64,000 bases of DNA from Paenibacillus sabuli (GCF_014705605.1 NZ_JACXIZ010000013.1:1-64000), one strand, 5' to 3'. Shown: positions 7,978 to 16,386, counted from the first letter of the stretch. Numbers and translations: made by a program. The notes: generated from the letters alone by a model not told the origin.

Positions 7978-8298
7978 ATCGAGCCGAATGCAGTCCCGTC
8001 CGGCAAGCATGAGCCGAGCTATCCCACCTCGCGCACGATTCGCCGCGCCTGCGACAAGGAGCTGTACCGCGCCGCCAAGCGGCTCAAACATTACGTATCG
8101 CCGGAGTGTATGAAGGAGGCCGTGCAGTTGTATCACCGCAAGGTGCTGCTCAATCTAATGTGGGTCACGGAGCATCGCAGCAACCGCAAGCTGCTCTGCG
8201 ATTGGTGGGACGAGGAGGTATGCGCGGCGATTGCCGCGTTGTGGGAGGTCGAGGAGCAAGCGCTCAGCCGCGCCTTCCGTGAATCGTTCGGCGGGTAA
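7978..8298 (+). CDS. Small conserved-looking protein, apparent ATC start
   Basis: The frame is open from 7972 and continues to 8298. The first ATG (8110) would give only 62 aa and would discard YPTSRTIRRACDKELYRAAKRLKHYV, which looks like part of the protein and resembles the N-terminus of a Paenibacillus family often labelled dehydrogenase without evidence. No ATG, GTG or TTG occurs upstream in frame. An ATC at 7978 lies 9 bases after GGAG, giving 106 aa. Charged, helical, no motif of known function. Confidence 0.6.
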   Translation: MEPNAVPSGKHEPSYPTSRTIRRACDKELYRAAKRLKHYVSPECMKEAVQLYHRKVLLNLMWVTEHRSNRKLLCDWWDEEVCAAIAALWEVEEQALSRAFRESFGG

Positions 8299-8328
8299 GG
8301 CCGCCGCGACCCGCTCTTCAAGGGCGAA

Positions 8329-8371
8329 AACAAGCTGTACCCGGCATGTCGGAATCCGGGTACAGCTTGTT
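8329..8371. terminator. Bidirectional terminator hairpin
   Basis: Arms AACAAGCTGTACCCGG (8329-8344) and its complement (8356-8371) with an 11-base loop, between the convergent small gene ending at 8298 and the gene ending at 8405. Confidence 0.75.
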
Positions 8372-8404
8372 ATACGTTTCGTCGCGATGTCTGCATCGCC
8401 CGCG

Positions 8405-8764
8405 TTAACCGATCACGGCGAAGATCTCCACACCGGCGGGAATGGTGCGCGTGCGGAACAGCACCCCGTTGTCGCTGTATACCCGCACGGTGAAGCTGGC
8501 GTTCGTCAGCGTGTTGACGCGGCTGAACCGGACGACGCCGAAGCGGTCGAAGCCCGAGGACTGGACGAGCGTATTGCCGCGAAATAGCCGGGCAAAGAAC
8601 CCCGTCGTATCAAAGGGCACGCCGTTCTGCTGCACCCACGCCACGGTCAGACGGGGCAGAATCGGTCCCGTCACATTCGCCTGGCGGGCTTTTTTGCGCG
8701 TGCGCAGCACGGCGCCCCGCACGCGCGTGGCGAGCAGCGGGGGGCGAACCTTAGCGGAAGCCAT
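8405..8764 (-). CDS. Hypothetical beta-rich protein after the polysaccharide gene
   Basis: 119 aa, basic N-terminus (about 30 residues, several Arg/Lys) followed by alternating hydrophobic/polar stretches predicted as beta strands. No signal peptide, Cys or catalytic motif. It begins 18 bases after the stop of the O-antigen-ligase-like gene on the same strand, with AAAGGAG upstream, so it is probably the last gene of the riboswitch-controlled unit. Family not recognised. Confidence 0.65.
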   Translation of the reverse strand: MASAKVRPPLLATRVRGAVLRTRKKARQANVTGPILPRLTVAWVQQNGVPFDTTGFFARLFRGNTLVQSSGFDRFGVVRFSRVNTLTNASFTVRVYSDNGVLFRTRTIPAGVEIFAVIG

Positions 8765-8782
8765 AGGATCAACTCCTTTCTC

Positions 8783-10303
8783 CTACAGCATATTCCGCCG
8801 CTCACCCTGGCGTATGGACAATCCGCCGATGGCGCTACGCCCAACCTGCTCACCCGCCATGCCTGCTTCCCCGCCGGTCAGGCCATAGATTGTCAAGGTC
8901 AGCAGCAGCAGCCAATAATAGCCGTAGGACATATCGAAGTCAAAGGCCGCATGACTGAGCAGCACGACTACCGCCGGTATGACTTGCCGGTCCTTGCGCC
9001 ACAGCGCCGCCAGCACCGCCGCCAGCCATAGCAGCACCGCCGCGAGGCCCGTCATGCCCAGCTCAAGCGCCAGATTCAGATACCCGCTGTGCACCTCCGT
9101 ACTGACATAGGGCAGCGTCCGGACGCCCTCGTATTGGAGCGCCCATGCCCCGCCCCCCTCGCCGAACCACCACGACTCCCGGATGAGCCGCCACGCATCC
9201 CTGTAATAGTGCAGACGCGACGACGCGGTCTCATAGCCGCCCGCGCCCGAGCGGCCCAGAAGGCGCGGGCGCTGCGCCAGCCACGCAGCGCCCAGCATGC
9301 AGGTGCCGAGCCCGAGGGCGAGCGCCGCGAAGCCGCCCCGCGCTCCGGCTCCCGGCAATCCGATGCGCCTGCTTGCCAGCTCCAGCTTGCCCGGCCAGGC
9401 AAGCCACGCGCCGGCAAGCGCCGCCAGGCACGCCGCCGCCGCCGCGGTATCCAGTCGGAGACGCCCCGGCTCCTCCAGCACCTGTACGGCAGCCGAGGCA
9501 GCCAGCGCCGCTGCGGAGAGCCTCAGCAGCCACACCGTACGCTGCGTGCGCGGCATTGCCAGCCATGCCGCGGCAGCTCCGCACAGGGTCGTCAGCCACG
9601 CCCCCCGCGACTCGGTCAAGAGCAGGGTCGCCGCACTGAGCGACACCAATGCAAATGCCAATCCGTACGTGCGCGTCCGGCGGGCCTTGGCGAGCATAGC
9701 CGCATGCCAAAGCAACAAGGCGCCGGCGACCGCGCCGAGCATGTTGGGATACTGAAAGGGCCCGCCCAGCCTGGCGCCGGCGGCAGAAATCTGCGGATCG
9801 TCCGTCCACAATACCGCGTGGGCGACACCCCTCCAGCCGAGCCAACCGGCCAGCGCCGCGATCGTCGTGCCCAGCGTCGCCGCCATCAGGGCCGATGCAA
9901 GGTGGCGCCTTCCTCCCGTCCATCCGATCGAGGCCCTTAGCAGGACAGCAAAAAGAAAATAGCTCCCCCAGCGCACCGCCTGCTCGGCCGTCAACTCGTC
10001 CGAAAGCGGGCGGCTAAGCAGATGCAGCGCATAAGCCCCGGCCAGCGCCAGCGGCATGACGCATGTCGACGCAAGCACGGACGCTTTCGACGGAATCCCG
10101 CTTGAACGCCGGCCGATCGGCTGGCACGCAAGCACCGCCAAGCAAGCCAGGGCCGCTCCGGCCGCCAGTACGACCGCAAGCCGGTAGCTCGCCTCCTCGA
10201 AAAACAATCCGCCCTCCCAGGCGGAAAGCAGCAATACTGCGCCAAGCGCGGCTGCCGCCAGGTTCGCGCGTTCCAGACCGTATCGTCGATTCAGGCCGAA
10301 CAA
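8783..10303 (-). CDS. O-antigen ligase/polymerase family (Wzy_C) membrane protein
   Basis: 506 aa, roughly 12 membrane segments. The TESRGAWL motif (about residues 240-250) and the large external loop with SSRLHYYRDAWRLI, then WWFGEGGGAW and Y..V.HSGYLNLALELG, are the Wzy/WaaL signature, so it probably polymerises or ligates a surface polysaccharide. Start taken at TTG 10303, with AAGGAGG 8 bases upstream. The longer open frame would run through the terminator and riboswitch. It is expressed below a c-di-GMP-I riboswitch and a c-di-GMP enzyme pair. Confidence 0.88.
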   Translation of the reverse strand: MFGLNRRYGLERANLAAAALGAVLLLSAWEGGLFFEEASYRLAVVLAAGAALACLAVLACQPIGRRSSGIPSKASVLASTCVMPLALAGAYALHLLSRPLSDELTAEQAVRWGSYFLFAVLLRASIGWTGGRRHLASALMAATLGTTIAALAGWLGWRGVAHAVLWTDDPQISAAGARLGGPFQYPNMLGAVAGALLLWHAAMLAKARRTRTYGLAFALVSLSAATLLLTESRGAWLTTLCGAAAAWLAMPRTQRTVWLLRLSAAALAASAAVQVLEEPGRLRLDTAAAAACLAALAGAWLAWPGKLELASRRIGLPGAGARGGFAALALGLGTCMLGAAWLAQRPRLLGRSGAGGYETASSRLHYYRDAWRLIRESWWFGEGGGAWALQYEGVRTLPYVSTEVHSGYLNLALELGMTGLAAVLLWLAAVLAALWRKDRQVIPAVVVLLSHAAFDFDMSYGYYWLLLLTLTIYGLTGGEAGMAGEQVGRSAIGGLSIRQGERRNML

Positions 10304-10380
10304 TGAGAGCGCCTCCTTTTCCCCGCATGGCACCAGTATGCCCCTTTGCCGCACGGCGCATATGCATTCTACAATTTCAT

Positions 10381-10407
10381 AAAAAAAACAGCGCCTGCGC
10401 GGAGCTG
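10381..10407 (-). terminator. Expression-platform terminator of the c-di-GMP riboswitch
   Basis: Minus strand stem CAGC-CC/GG-GCTG with one T/C mismatch (10407-10389), followed by eight Ts (10388-10381). It lies 17 bases past the aptamer and 78 bases before the TTG start, the arrangement expected for transcription control. Confidence 0.7.
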
Positions 10408-10423
10408 CCTGACTTCCTGTGGA

Positions 10424-10535
10424 TTTCGTTCGGTAGCCAGGCTGTCGATAGCTCCTGCGCGGGTAGCGCTGCTTGCGGAACGTTAGACCCTTTAGCTTTG
10501 CGTCCTTGCCTTTAGGCAAGTTTGCCGTTTCGTCT
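10424..10535 (-). promoter_or_regulatory. Cyclic-di-GMP-I (GEMM-I) riboswitch
   Basis: Minus strand carries the GEMM-I core in order: CGGCAAAC, hairpin TTGCC-TAAA-GGCAA, GGACGCAAAGC, GGGTCTAA, a variable arm, then AGCCTGGCTACCG. GCAAAC, GACGCAAAGC, CTAA and TACCG are the conserved joining regions that bind c-di-GMP in this RNA class. It begins 33 bases after the stop of the HD-GYP gene and is followed by a terminator. The direction of control (ON or OFF) cannot be told by eye. Confidence 0.9.
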
Positions 10536-10567
10536 CCCCTATTCAGTTGTCGCATCTACCGGCATCA

Positions 10568-11650
10568 TCATATCTCCTTGACAATCATGAGGTGGAGCTG
10601 ATTTTTCAAGTCGATGTCGTATGAACTGCGCGGCTTCGAGCCGTCGGCTTCGGTGACGATCCGAATCGTCGGACGATGCAGCGCGAGCGGGTCGTTGGCG
10701 GATACGACGCCGACCTGACCGGTATTGAGCACGACGGTCGTCGCCAACGGGTAGATCGAGATATGCTTGCAGAACAAGCGAATCAGTTCCAGATCAAACA
10801 ACGAATTGCCGGCGGCAAACAAAAACTCGATGGCCTCCGCCGGTGTATGCCGCTGTCGATAAGCGCGCGGCGAGGTGAGCGCGTCATAGACGTCGGCAAT
10901 GCCGACAATCTGCGCGTATTCGTGAATTTCGCTGTCGCGCAGTCCCCTCGGATAGCCGCTGCCGTCGTAGCGTTCATGATGCTGCAGCGCGCAGTGCGCC
11001 GACAGCAGCGAAATGTCGTGCTGCGATCGCAGGATGTCGAAGCCGTCCGTCGTATGGCGCTGCACAAGCTTCTTCTCCTCCGGCGTCAGCGCGGCCTTGC
11101 GGTTTAGCAGCTCTTGGGGAACCTTGGTCATGCCGATATCGAAGAGCATGGCGCCGATCCCCAGGTCCTCCAGTTGATTCCGGTTGTAGCCCTTGGCGAT
11201 CCCCATGATGCCCGCCAGCACGGCCACGTTGACCGAATGTTGAAACAGATACGCATCCGCCGTCTGAATCTGGGTCAGATTGACGAGCACGTCCTTGCGC
11301 CCGACCAAATCCTGCATGATCGAGCCGAAGACCGAACGGAAGGTGCGGCCCATCTCGGGCGCGATGGCGCGGCCCCGCGTGGAGGGCAGATCCATGATCC
11401 CGTTCATCGTTTTGTACATCGCATCCACTGCTTGCTTGCGCGTCTCGTCCCGCAGCGTATCCTCGGGCTCGATGCCTTCCGTGGCCCGATCCTCGATAAA
11501 GACAGTGTCGACCCCCATGTCCTGCAGACGCTGAATGAAGCGCGCATTCAACTCCACGCCCTGCCCCAGCAGCACATGACCGTTCTCCCGAAGAATCGGC
11601 CGCGCCAGACGGTCTCCCGCTTGCACGGACGCGATATGCAGTCTTCTCAT
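10568..11650 (-). CDS. HD-GYP domain protein with degenerate HD pair
   Basis: 360 aa. An N-terminal domain of about 120 residues (opening RRLHIASVQAGDRLARPIL) precedes an HD-GYP domain starting near H138 (FQHSVNVA). The HHERYDGSGYP motif at 224-234 is intact. However, the usual HDIGK is FDIGM at 170-174, so the metal-binding His and the following Lys are missing. HD-GYP proteins hydrolyse c-di-GMP to pGpG or GMP. Here activity may be reduced, or the protein may only bind c-di-GMP. Starts 30 bases after the diguanylate cyclase stop and ends just before the riboswitch. Confidence 0.9.
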   Translation of the reverse strand: MRRLHIASVQAGDRLARPILRENGHVLLGQGVELNARFIQRLQDMGVDTVFIEDRATEGIEPEDTLRDETRKQAVDAMYKTMNGIMDLPSTRGRAIAPEMGRTFRSVFGSIMQDLVGRKDVLVNLTQIQTADAYLFQHSVNVAVLAGIMGIAKGYNRNQLEDLGIGAMLFDIGMTKVPQELLNRKAALTPEEKKLVQRHTTDGFDILRSQHDISLLSAHCALQHHERYDGSGYPRGLRDSEIHEYAQIVGIADVYDALTSPRAYRQRHTPAEAIEFLFAAGNSLFDLELIRLFCKHISIYPLATTVVLNTGQVGVVSANDPLALHRPTIRIVTEADGSKPRSSYDIDLKNQLHLMIVKEI

Positions 11651-11680
11651 AGCATTCCCGCCCTTTTGCTGCCGCTTGGC

Positions 11681-13342
11681 TTATAATGTTCTACTTTGCG
11701 CATACACAATTCGATTCCTGCCTTCGTTTTTGGCGCGATACAGCGCGGCGTCTGCCTGGGCGAACAACTCCCGCAGGTAGCTCTTCACCTCGGTCCCCTC
11801 GGGCATACAGACCTCCGGCACCTTGAGTACGCCCATGCTGATCGTGATCGTCACCGTCTCTCCGCCGCTGCCCAGCGGAATCCGATTGGCAGCGACGGCG
11901 GCCCGGAGCCGCTCGGCCAACATATGCGTCTGCGTCGCATTCGTATTCGGAAGATAGACCGTGAATTCCTCACCTCCGAAGCGGGCCAGCAGATCGGTGG
12001 GCCGCAACACCGCCCGCACGGCCTCCGCCGTCGCGCAGATGACGTCGTCCCCGACCAGATGTCCATGCCTGTCGTTGACCGCCTTGAACAGGTCCAGATC
12101 GAACAACAGCACGGCAAACGGCACCTGCAGCCGAGTTCGCTCCAGCATATCCCGTTCCAGGTGCCGCATCAGATAGCGTCGATTATAGCAGCCGGTGAGG
12201 CTATCGGTAATCGCCATTTGCTCCAGCTTTTGATTCGCTTGAAACAACTCGTCCTGCATCCGGATCAGCGCCCGATTGCGCTCCTGCAGCCGCTGATTGG
12301 TGTGCTCCGCGACGCTGATCAGCCGGCGCAGCTCGCTGACGTCCTGCAATGTGACGATTCGGCCAATTTTGGTCCGGTATTGGTCGAAAATCGGGGCGGC
12401 GTAAATCACGACGCTCAGACTTCCGTCGCGCCCCGCTTCGGCTTCAAGCTGCGCGCGTTGGGGGAGGGCGGCGCGATACCCCGCCAAAAAATCTCCCCCC
12501 CCTTTTTGAATACGGAGCGAAGCCAGAAAGGCCTCGATGTCGAGGGGATCGCCGACCCGAACGTCGATATAGGGGCGAAAGGCCTTATTGACCTCGAGAA
12601 CGACATCGTGTTCATCCAACACCAGGACGCCGGTATCCATGCTGTCAATGACATCCTGCTGTGCGATATCGACGACGCTGAATTCCTTGTGGCGATGGAC
12701 AGCTCCCGTCAAACCCAGGACGAGCAGCGAGAGACCGGCATTCGTCATGGCCTCCTCCTCGCCGCCGCTGCCCAGCGTCTCCAGCGCGAGCCCCGCGAGC
12801 AGCAGCGGCACACCGCAGGCCAGACCGCTCAGCGCCCAGCGGATCTGACGCCGCAAGCGCGGATTCGCCGGCTCGCTCGCCGCCAGCAGCATGTACAAGC
12901 CGTAGACGCCGCTGCCGGCGAGCGCCGCCAGCAGCACCCAGTGTCCTGCTCCGTAGGTCCATGCCCCGGCGTCTCCACTCCCGGAGAGGAAGAGTCCGCC
13001 CGGATTCAGGAGCGCGGCGGCGGCAATCAGCACGCCAGGCGCTCCGATGTACAGCTGGTGCCGCGGGCGCCTCGCCCGCTGCGCCAGTTGCATCGCGAAC
13101 AGCAGCGCACCGGCACCAATCATCGCCAATAGCGCGTATGCAGCCGCACCGTAGTAGAGCCCCTGCCCCGTATCGACTGCCGCGTGCAAGCCAAAACGAG
13201 CCATCACCCACACCAAGAGCAGGGTTAAAAGCCCCAAATATACCTTATGTAAACTCGTAATCGTATTGGTAATCAACACGAACGAGAGCACAAAAAAAAG
13301 CAACAGCATGAAAAATATGTCCGATCCATACATGAGTCCCAA
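11681..13342 (-). CDS. Membrane diguanylate cyclase (7TM-PAS-GGDEF)
   Basis: 553 aa. Seven hydrophobic segments fill the first 220 residues (histidine-kinase N-terminal 7TM type). A PAS-like sensor follows (SMDTGVLVLDEHDVVLEVNKAF, about 235-330), then a coiled coil and a GGDEF domain. The active site GGEEF (about 457) is intact and an RPTD I-site lies five residues before it, so product inhibition is expected. Synthesises c-di-GMP at the membrane. Start is TTG 13342 after GGGTG, or ATG 13333. Probably first gene of the c-di-GMP unit. Confidence 0.92.
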   Translation of the reverse strand: MGLMYGSDIFFMLLLFFVLSFVLITNTITSLHKVYLGLLTLLLVWVMARFGLHAAVDTGQGLYYGAAAYALLAMIGAGALLFAMQLAQRARRPRHQLYIGAPGVLIAAAALLNPGGLFLSGSGDAGAWTYGAGHWVLLAALAGSGVYGLYMLLAASEPANPRLRRQIRWALSGLACGVPLLLAGLALETLGSGGEEEAMTNAGLSLLVLGLTGAVHRHKEFSVVDIAQQDVIDSMDTGVLVLDEHDVVLEVNKAFRPYIDVRVGDPLDIEAFLASLRIQKGGGDFLAGYRAALPQRAQLEAEAGRDGSLSVVIYAAPIFDQYRTKIGRIVTLQDVSELRRLISVAEHTNQRLQERNRALIRMQDELFQANQKLEQMAITDSLTGCYNRRYLMRHLERDMLERTRLQVPFAVLLFDLDLFKAVNDRHGHLVGDDVICATAEAVRAVLRPTDLLARFGGEEFTVYLPNTNATQTHMLAERLRAAVAANRIPLGSGGETVTITISMGVLKVPEVCMPEGTEVKSYLRELFAQADAALYRAKNEGRNRIVYAQSRTL

Positions 13343-13462
13343 CGTGGTTCACCCATTCAGCATGATTGTCTAGCGTAGAGCGGGACCAGCAGCTTACTCT
13401 GTTATTTATTCTAACACACTCTCTTTTTATGCGACAATCGCTGCAACATATTTGCGGCCCCT

Positions 13463-14317
13463 TCAGTCCGTTGTCGACGCTGCCGAAGCCGCAAAGGCGC
13501 GCAGCGCCTGCGCTTCCTCCGGCGCCGACTCGATCATGCCCATGTGGCCGGCGCCCTCGAGCAGACAGGTGCGGATATGCGCTCCTTCGGCGCTGAATGT
13601 ACGCTCCGCCGGTACGACTCCGTCCCGGGTCCCGGCCACGAGCAGGACGGGCAGATCCGCGCGCTGCAGGACCGCATTGCGATCCGGACGCGCCTTCATG
13701 CCCCGCGCCGTGGCGGCGGCTCCGTTCACATCCGTGCGATAGCCGATCTCCTTGACCGCCTCCACCTCCATCGCCAGCGTCTCGAGATGCTCGGGTGCGA
13801 ACAATTTGGGCACCAGACCGTCGACGAAGATCCGAATGCCCTCATTCACGAGGGTGTCGACCGCCTTGTCGCGGCCCGCCTTGGCCGCCTCGGTATCGGC
13901 ATGAGCCGTAGAGTGGACAAGTCCGATCCCACCCAATCGCTCGCCATAGCGCTCCGCCGCAGCAAGCGCGATGTAGCCCCCCAGCGAGTGCCCGATCACA
14001 ATCGGCCGCGGCAGCTGCAGTTCGTCCAGCAGCAGCTGCAGATCGTCTGCAAAATCCTCCATGGCATACACGTCCTGGTCCGGCGCGCATGAGGCGCCGT
14101 GCCCGCGCAGATCCGGAATGATCAATCGTGCGGCGCTCTGCAGATAGGGCGCAGTCTTTTGCCAATAAGCGGAGCTGCCGCAATACCCGTGCAGCAGCAC
14201 GAGCGCGGGACCCGGAGCGCCCTCGGGCGCGCTATCGTAATAGGCCAGTTCTCCGGTCGGCACCTCGCCTCCGGGATGAAAAGCAAGCTTGCGGTCCGCC
14301 ATCGATCTTGCATTCAT
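13463..14317 (-). CDS. Alpha/beta hydrolase
   Basis: 284 aa. The fold is shown by VLLHGYCGSSAYW (oxyanion region), the nucleophile elbow GHSLGG, the acid in GTRDGVVP and the C-terminal His in GAGHMGM. Substrate unknown. The ATG overlaps the stop of the upstream yyaC gene by four bases (ATGA), which indicates co-translation and possibly a sporulation setting. AGGAGGAG precedes the start. Confidence 0.88.
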   Translation of the reverse strand: MNARSMADRKLAFHPGGEVPTGELAYYDSAPEGAPGPALVLLHGYCGSSAYWQKTAPYLQSAARLIIPDLRGHGASCAPDQDVYAMEDFADDLQLLLDELQLPRPIVIGHSLGGYIALAAAERYGERLGGIGLVHSTAHADTEAAKAGRDKAVDTLVNEGIRIFVDGLVPKLFAPEHLETLAMEVEAVKEIGYRTDVNGAAATARGMKARPDRNAVLQRADLPVLLVAGTRDGVVPAERTFSAEGAHIRTCLLEGAGHMGMIESAPEEAQALRAFAASAASTTD

Positions 14318-14949
14318 TCGCGATCTCCTCCTGGATATGTGGCTGTATGTGAAGAGGCAGGCTCCTCAGGTGCCCACGCCTGCTCGATGCTGTCTGCAAT
14401 CGCCGCGGCCATCTGCATAACACGATGCAAGGACGCGCTCTGCAGCGACGCGTAGGGACGAGGACCCAGCACGCCGACGACGCCGGCGATGCTGTAGTGC
14501 CCGACCGGAGGGAGCGAGGTCCCTAGCGCCATGGCCGGCGCGAGCGGACCTTCGTCGACGAGATAGGCGCCGACCGAGCGCGCAAGACCGAGACAAGCGT
14601 CGATTGCAATCACGGTATGCTCGGACCGGAGCGATTCCACCACCTCGCCCAGCCGCGAGGCGTCGCAAGGCGCTTCCAGTGTCCCGTGTACACGGGCCCA
14701 GCCTTGGCGGCGCAGCAGGTCCCCGGTCAGCGGCCCGAGCGCATCCCCGGTCGAACGATCGGTGCCGATGCACAAAAATGCGACCGATTCCGGAGCGGGG
14801 TGGCTCTTCGCAATCTGCTGCAAAAATTGACGCAGTCCCTGCTCGTCGGTGCGTCGCTGCTGCAGCGCATCGTGTCTGACCAGTTCTTTTCCCGATAAAG
14901 CTGGCCGGAGCCATGGCCGGATGTCCATGTCGGATCGGCCTCGTTTCAT
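14314..14949 (-). CDS. yyaC: YyaC-family spore protease-like protein (copy 1)
   Basis: 211 aa. The core VAFLCIGTDRSTGDALGPLTG near the middle, VIAIDACLG, and a LPPVGHYSIAGVVG segment are the conserved blocks of the YyaC/DUF1256 family, which shares the GPR/hydrogenase-maturation-protease fold and is made in sporulating cells. The N-terminus is longer than usual. AAGGAGGG lies 7-8 bases before the ATG. Forms a coupled pair with the alpha/beta hydrolase. A second YyaC homologue lies at 54163-54762. Confidence 0.88.
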   Translation of the reverse strand: MKRGRSDMDIRPWLRPALSGKELVRHDALQQRRTDEQGLRQFLQQIAKSHPAPESVAFLCIGTDRSTGDALGPLTGDLLRRQGWARVHGTLEAPCDASRLGEVVESLRSEHTVIAIDACLGLARSVGAYLVDEGPLAPAMALGTSLPPVGHYSIAGVVGVLGPRPYASLQSASLHRVMQMAAAIADSIEQAWAPEEPASSHTATYPGGDRE

Positions 14950-15083
14950 TGCCGCTCCCTCCTTGAATGATGATTAGTCTCTATTGTAACGAAATCAATC
15001 CGCCGCGGCAATCAATGGCGGGATGTCAAGGTTCGTGATAAAATGGCGGGAGATGCACACGCGAAGCGAAAGGAGGGTCTACG

Positions 15084-15317
15084 ATGCATAACCTTGAAGA
15101 ACCGAACCGCGAAAATCTCGAATATATGATCGACTCCATTAAAACCAAGCTGCGGATGGCGTCCGGCGCAGCCATGCAGCCGTCTCATTTCCAACTGGAC
15201 CAGTACGAGGATGTCAAGGATCTGTACGATCACGTGGCCGGCAAGCAGAACTTCAGCATCAGCGAAGTCGAAGCGCTCGTCTCGGAGCTCGGCCGTCTGC
15301 GTACCTCCGCCACCTGA
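15084..15317 (+). CDS. yfkK: UPF0435/DUF1128 family protein (YfkK type)
   Basis: 77 aa, start ATG after GAAAGGAGG. ENLEYMIDSIKTKLRMASGAAMQPSHF, YEDVKDLYDHV and NFSISEVEALVSELGRLR follow the short helical YfkK/UPF0435 pattern found across Bacillales. Function unknown. Monocistronic, with a terminator just downstream. Confidence 0.88.
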   Translation: MHNLEEPNRENLEYMIDSIKTKLRMASGAAMQPSHFQLDQYEDVKDLYDHVAGKQNFSISEVEALVSELGRLRTSAT

Positions 15318-15331
15318 TTCGCCTCACAATG

Positions 15332-15364
15332 AAAAAGAGACGGGCCAGGCCGATGCCTGACCCG
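15332..15364 (-). terminator. Terminator between convergent genes
   Basis: Stem CGGGTCAGGC/GCCTGGCCCG (arms 15364-15355 and 15350-15341), followed on the minus strand by TCTCTTTTTC. It ends the gene at 15371-15832 and may also act on yfkK. Confidence 0.8.
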
Positions 15365-15370
15365 CCTCGC

Positions 15371-15832
15371 TCACGCCTCCTCGGCTTCCGCTTCGGACGT
15401 TTCGGATGCTTCGGACGCTTCTTCTTTGGCTACTTCCAACGTAGCCAGGTATAGCCGCACGCTGACCGGCTTGTCCTCTCCGCGCAAAAATTGCGCCGCG
15501 CGCTCAAGCCTTTCCGCCAGCTCGGGGCCGCTCAGCGTCGTATTCAACTGGTAATCGAAGTGATCCTCTCGCACATACCCGCGGGGCGCCTCCTGCTGCT
15601 GCGCCCGCTGCATCATTTGCTCGGGGTGGAACTTGTCCGACTTGTTGACGACCTGCTCGTAGATGCGCAGCTTTTTGAGCAGCATATAATACTGGGCCGA
15701 ATGCTTGAAGCCCCATACCTCCCGAATGTCCTTCAACGTGTAGTCAGCCTTCCAGCGCTTCAAATTCTCGACCTGCTGCTCGGTATCCAAATTCACAAAC
15801 TCTTCCAATGCGATAATCGGCTCTGCGGACAT
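15371..15832 (-). CDS. Hypothetical protein with acidic tail
   Basis: 153 aa from ATG 15832, which has GGAGGG 7 bases upstream. A Met 21 bases earlier has no ribosome site. The first 60 residues (LEEFVNLDTEQQVENLKRWKADYTLKDIREVWGF) look like a helical, possibly DNA-binding-like unit. A Gln/Arg-rich middle follows, and the tail is a Glu/Ala/Ser run (EEASEASETSEAEAEEA). No catalytic motif; family not recognised. Confidence 0.7.
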   Translation of the reverse strand: MSAEPIIALEEFVNLDTEQQVENLKRWKADYTLKDIREVWGFKHSAQYYMLLKKLRIYEQVVNKSDKFHPEQMMQRAQQQEAPRGYVREDHFDYQLNTTLSGPELAERLERAAQFLRGEDKPVSVRLYLATLEVAKEEASEASETSEAEAEEA

Positions 15833-16230
15833 GAAATTCCCTCCATTTAACATGAATAATTTGTCATGAATAAGATGAACTAGGAATTATATTCGCGAAA
15901 AACGTGTGATTTCCTCCATCCCCCCTGATAAAAATGTTAAAATGTTCAACATTCCAGGTTAAATTTGTTATTATCAACACAAACGGCTCGCGATCGTCAA
16001 CGACTGCGACGGGTGCAAAGCGGTCGGGGGGCGAAGCGGCCTGGCGTGGCAGACAATCGCGGGGCAAACAGACGCAGGGCGGACAGACCGGGGCAGACAA
16101 GCGTGGCTGCCTGGGGCGGGGCAGACAGACAAGGCGAAACGGCTGGCGCCGTCCTTCGGCGGCGCGACGAGTTTCGTTCCGGGAAATCTGGATAAATATA
16201 CGGCAAGTCATATACTTTCCATAGATATCG
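15833..16230. other. Gene-free region with GC-rich GGGCAGACA-type repeats
   Basis: I see no credible gene. The part near 15870-15990 is AT-rich and includes TATAAT on the minus strand close to 15890, probably the promoter region of the gene starting at 15832. From about 16040 to 16135 the plus strand repeats variants of GGGGCAGACA at least five times, and a GGCGCCGTCC-TTCG-type hairpin follows. Open frames across it are compositional artefacts. Confidence 0.5.
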
Positions 16231-16268
16231 AAAAAGCGCCCGACGCCCATTATAGGGTCATCGGACGC
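16231..16268 (-). terminator. Terminator of the galKET operon
   Basis: Minus strand stem GCGTCCGA...TCGGGCGC (arms 16268-16261 and 16243-16236) with inner CCC/GGG pairing, followed by five Ts (16235-16231). It is about 120 bases after galT. Confidence 0.75.
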
Positions 16269-16386
16269 AGTGATTCATCGGACGCCGTCAGGCACCGGGC
16301 TGCCTGAATCAAAGAGCAAAAGCTCAGGCGCTGCTGCATGGCGGGTGCTCAAACGTGTTGCTAGAGCTGCGGAAGGCATACGCTTG

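Noticed and set aside
10304-10555. N-terminal extension of the O-antigen-ligase-like protein
   Set aside because: The open frame runs through the GEMM-I riboswitch and its terminator and has no ribosome site. TTG 10303 with AAGGAGG is a better start.
15864-16250. Open frames on both strands in the repeat region
   Set aside because: No ribosome sites, Arg/Pro/Cys-rich compositional translation and no conserved-looking sequence.
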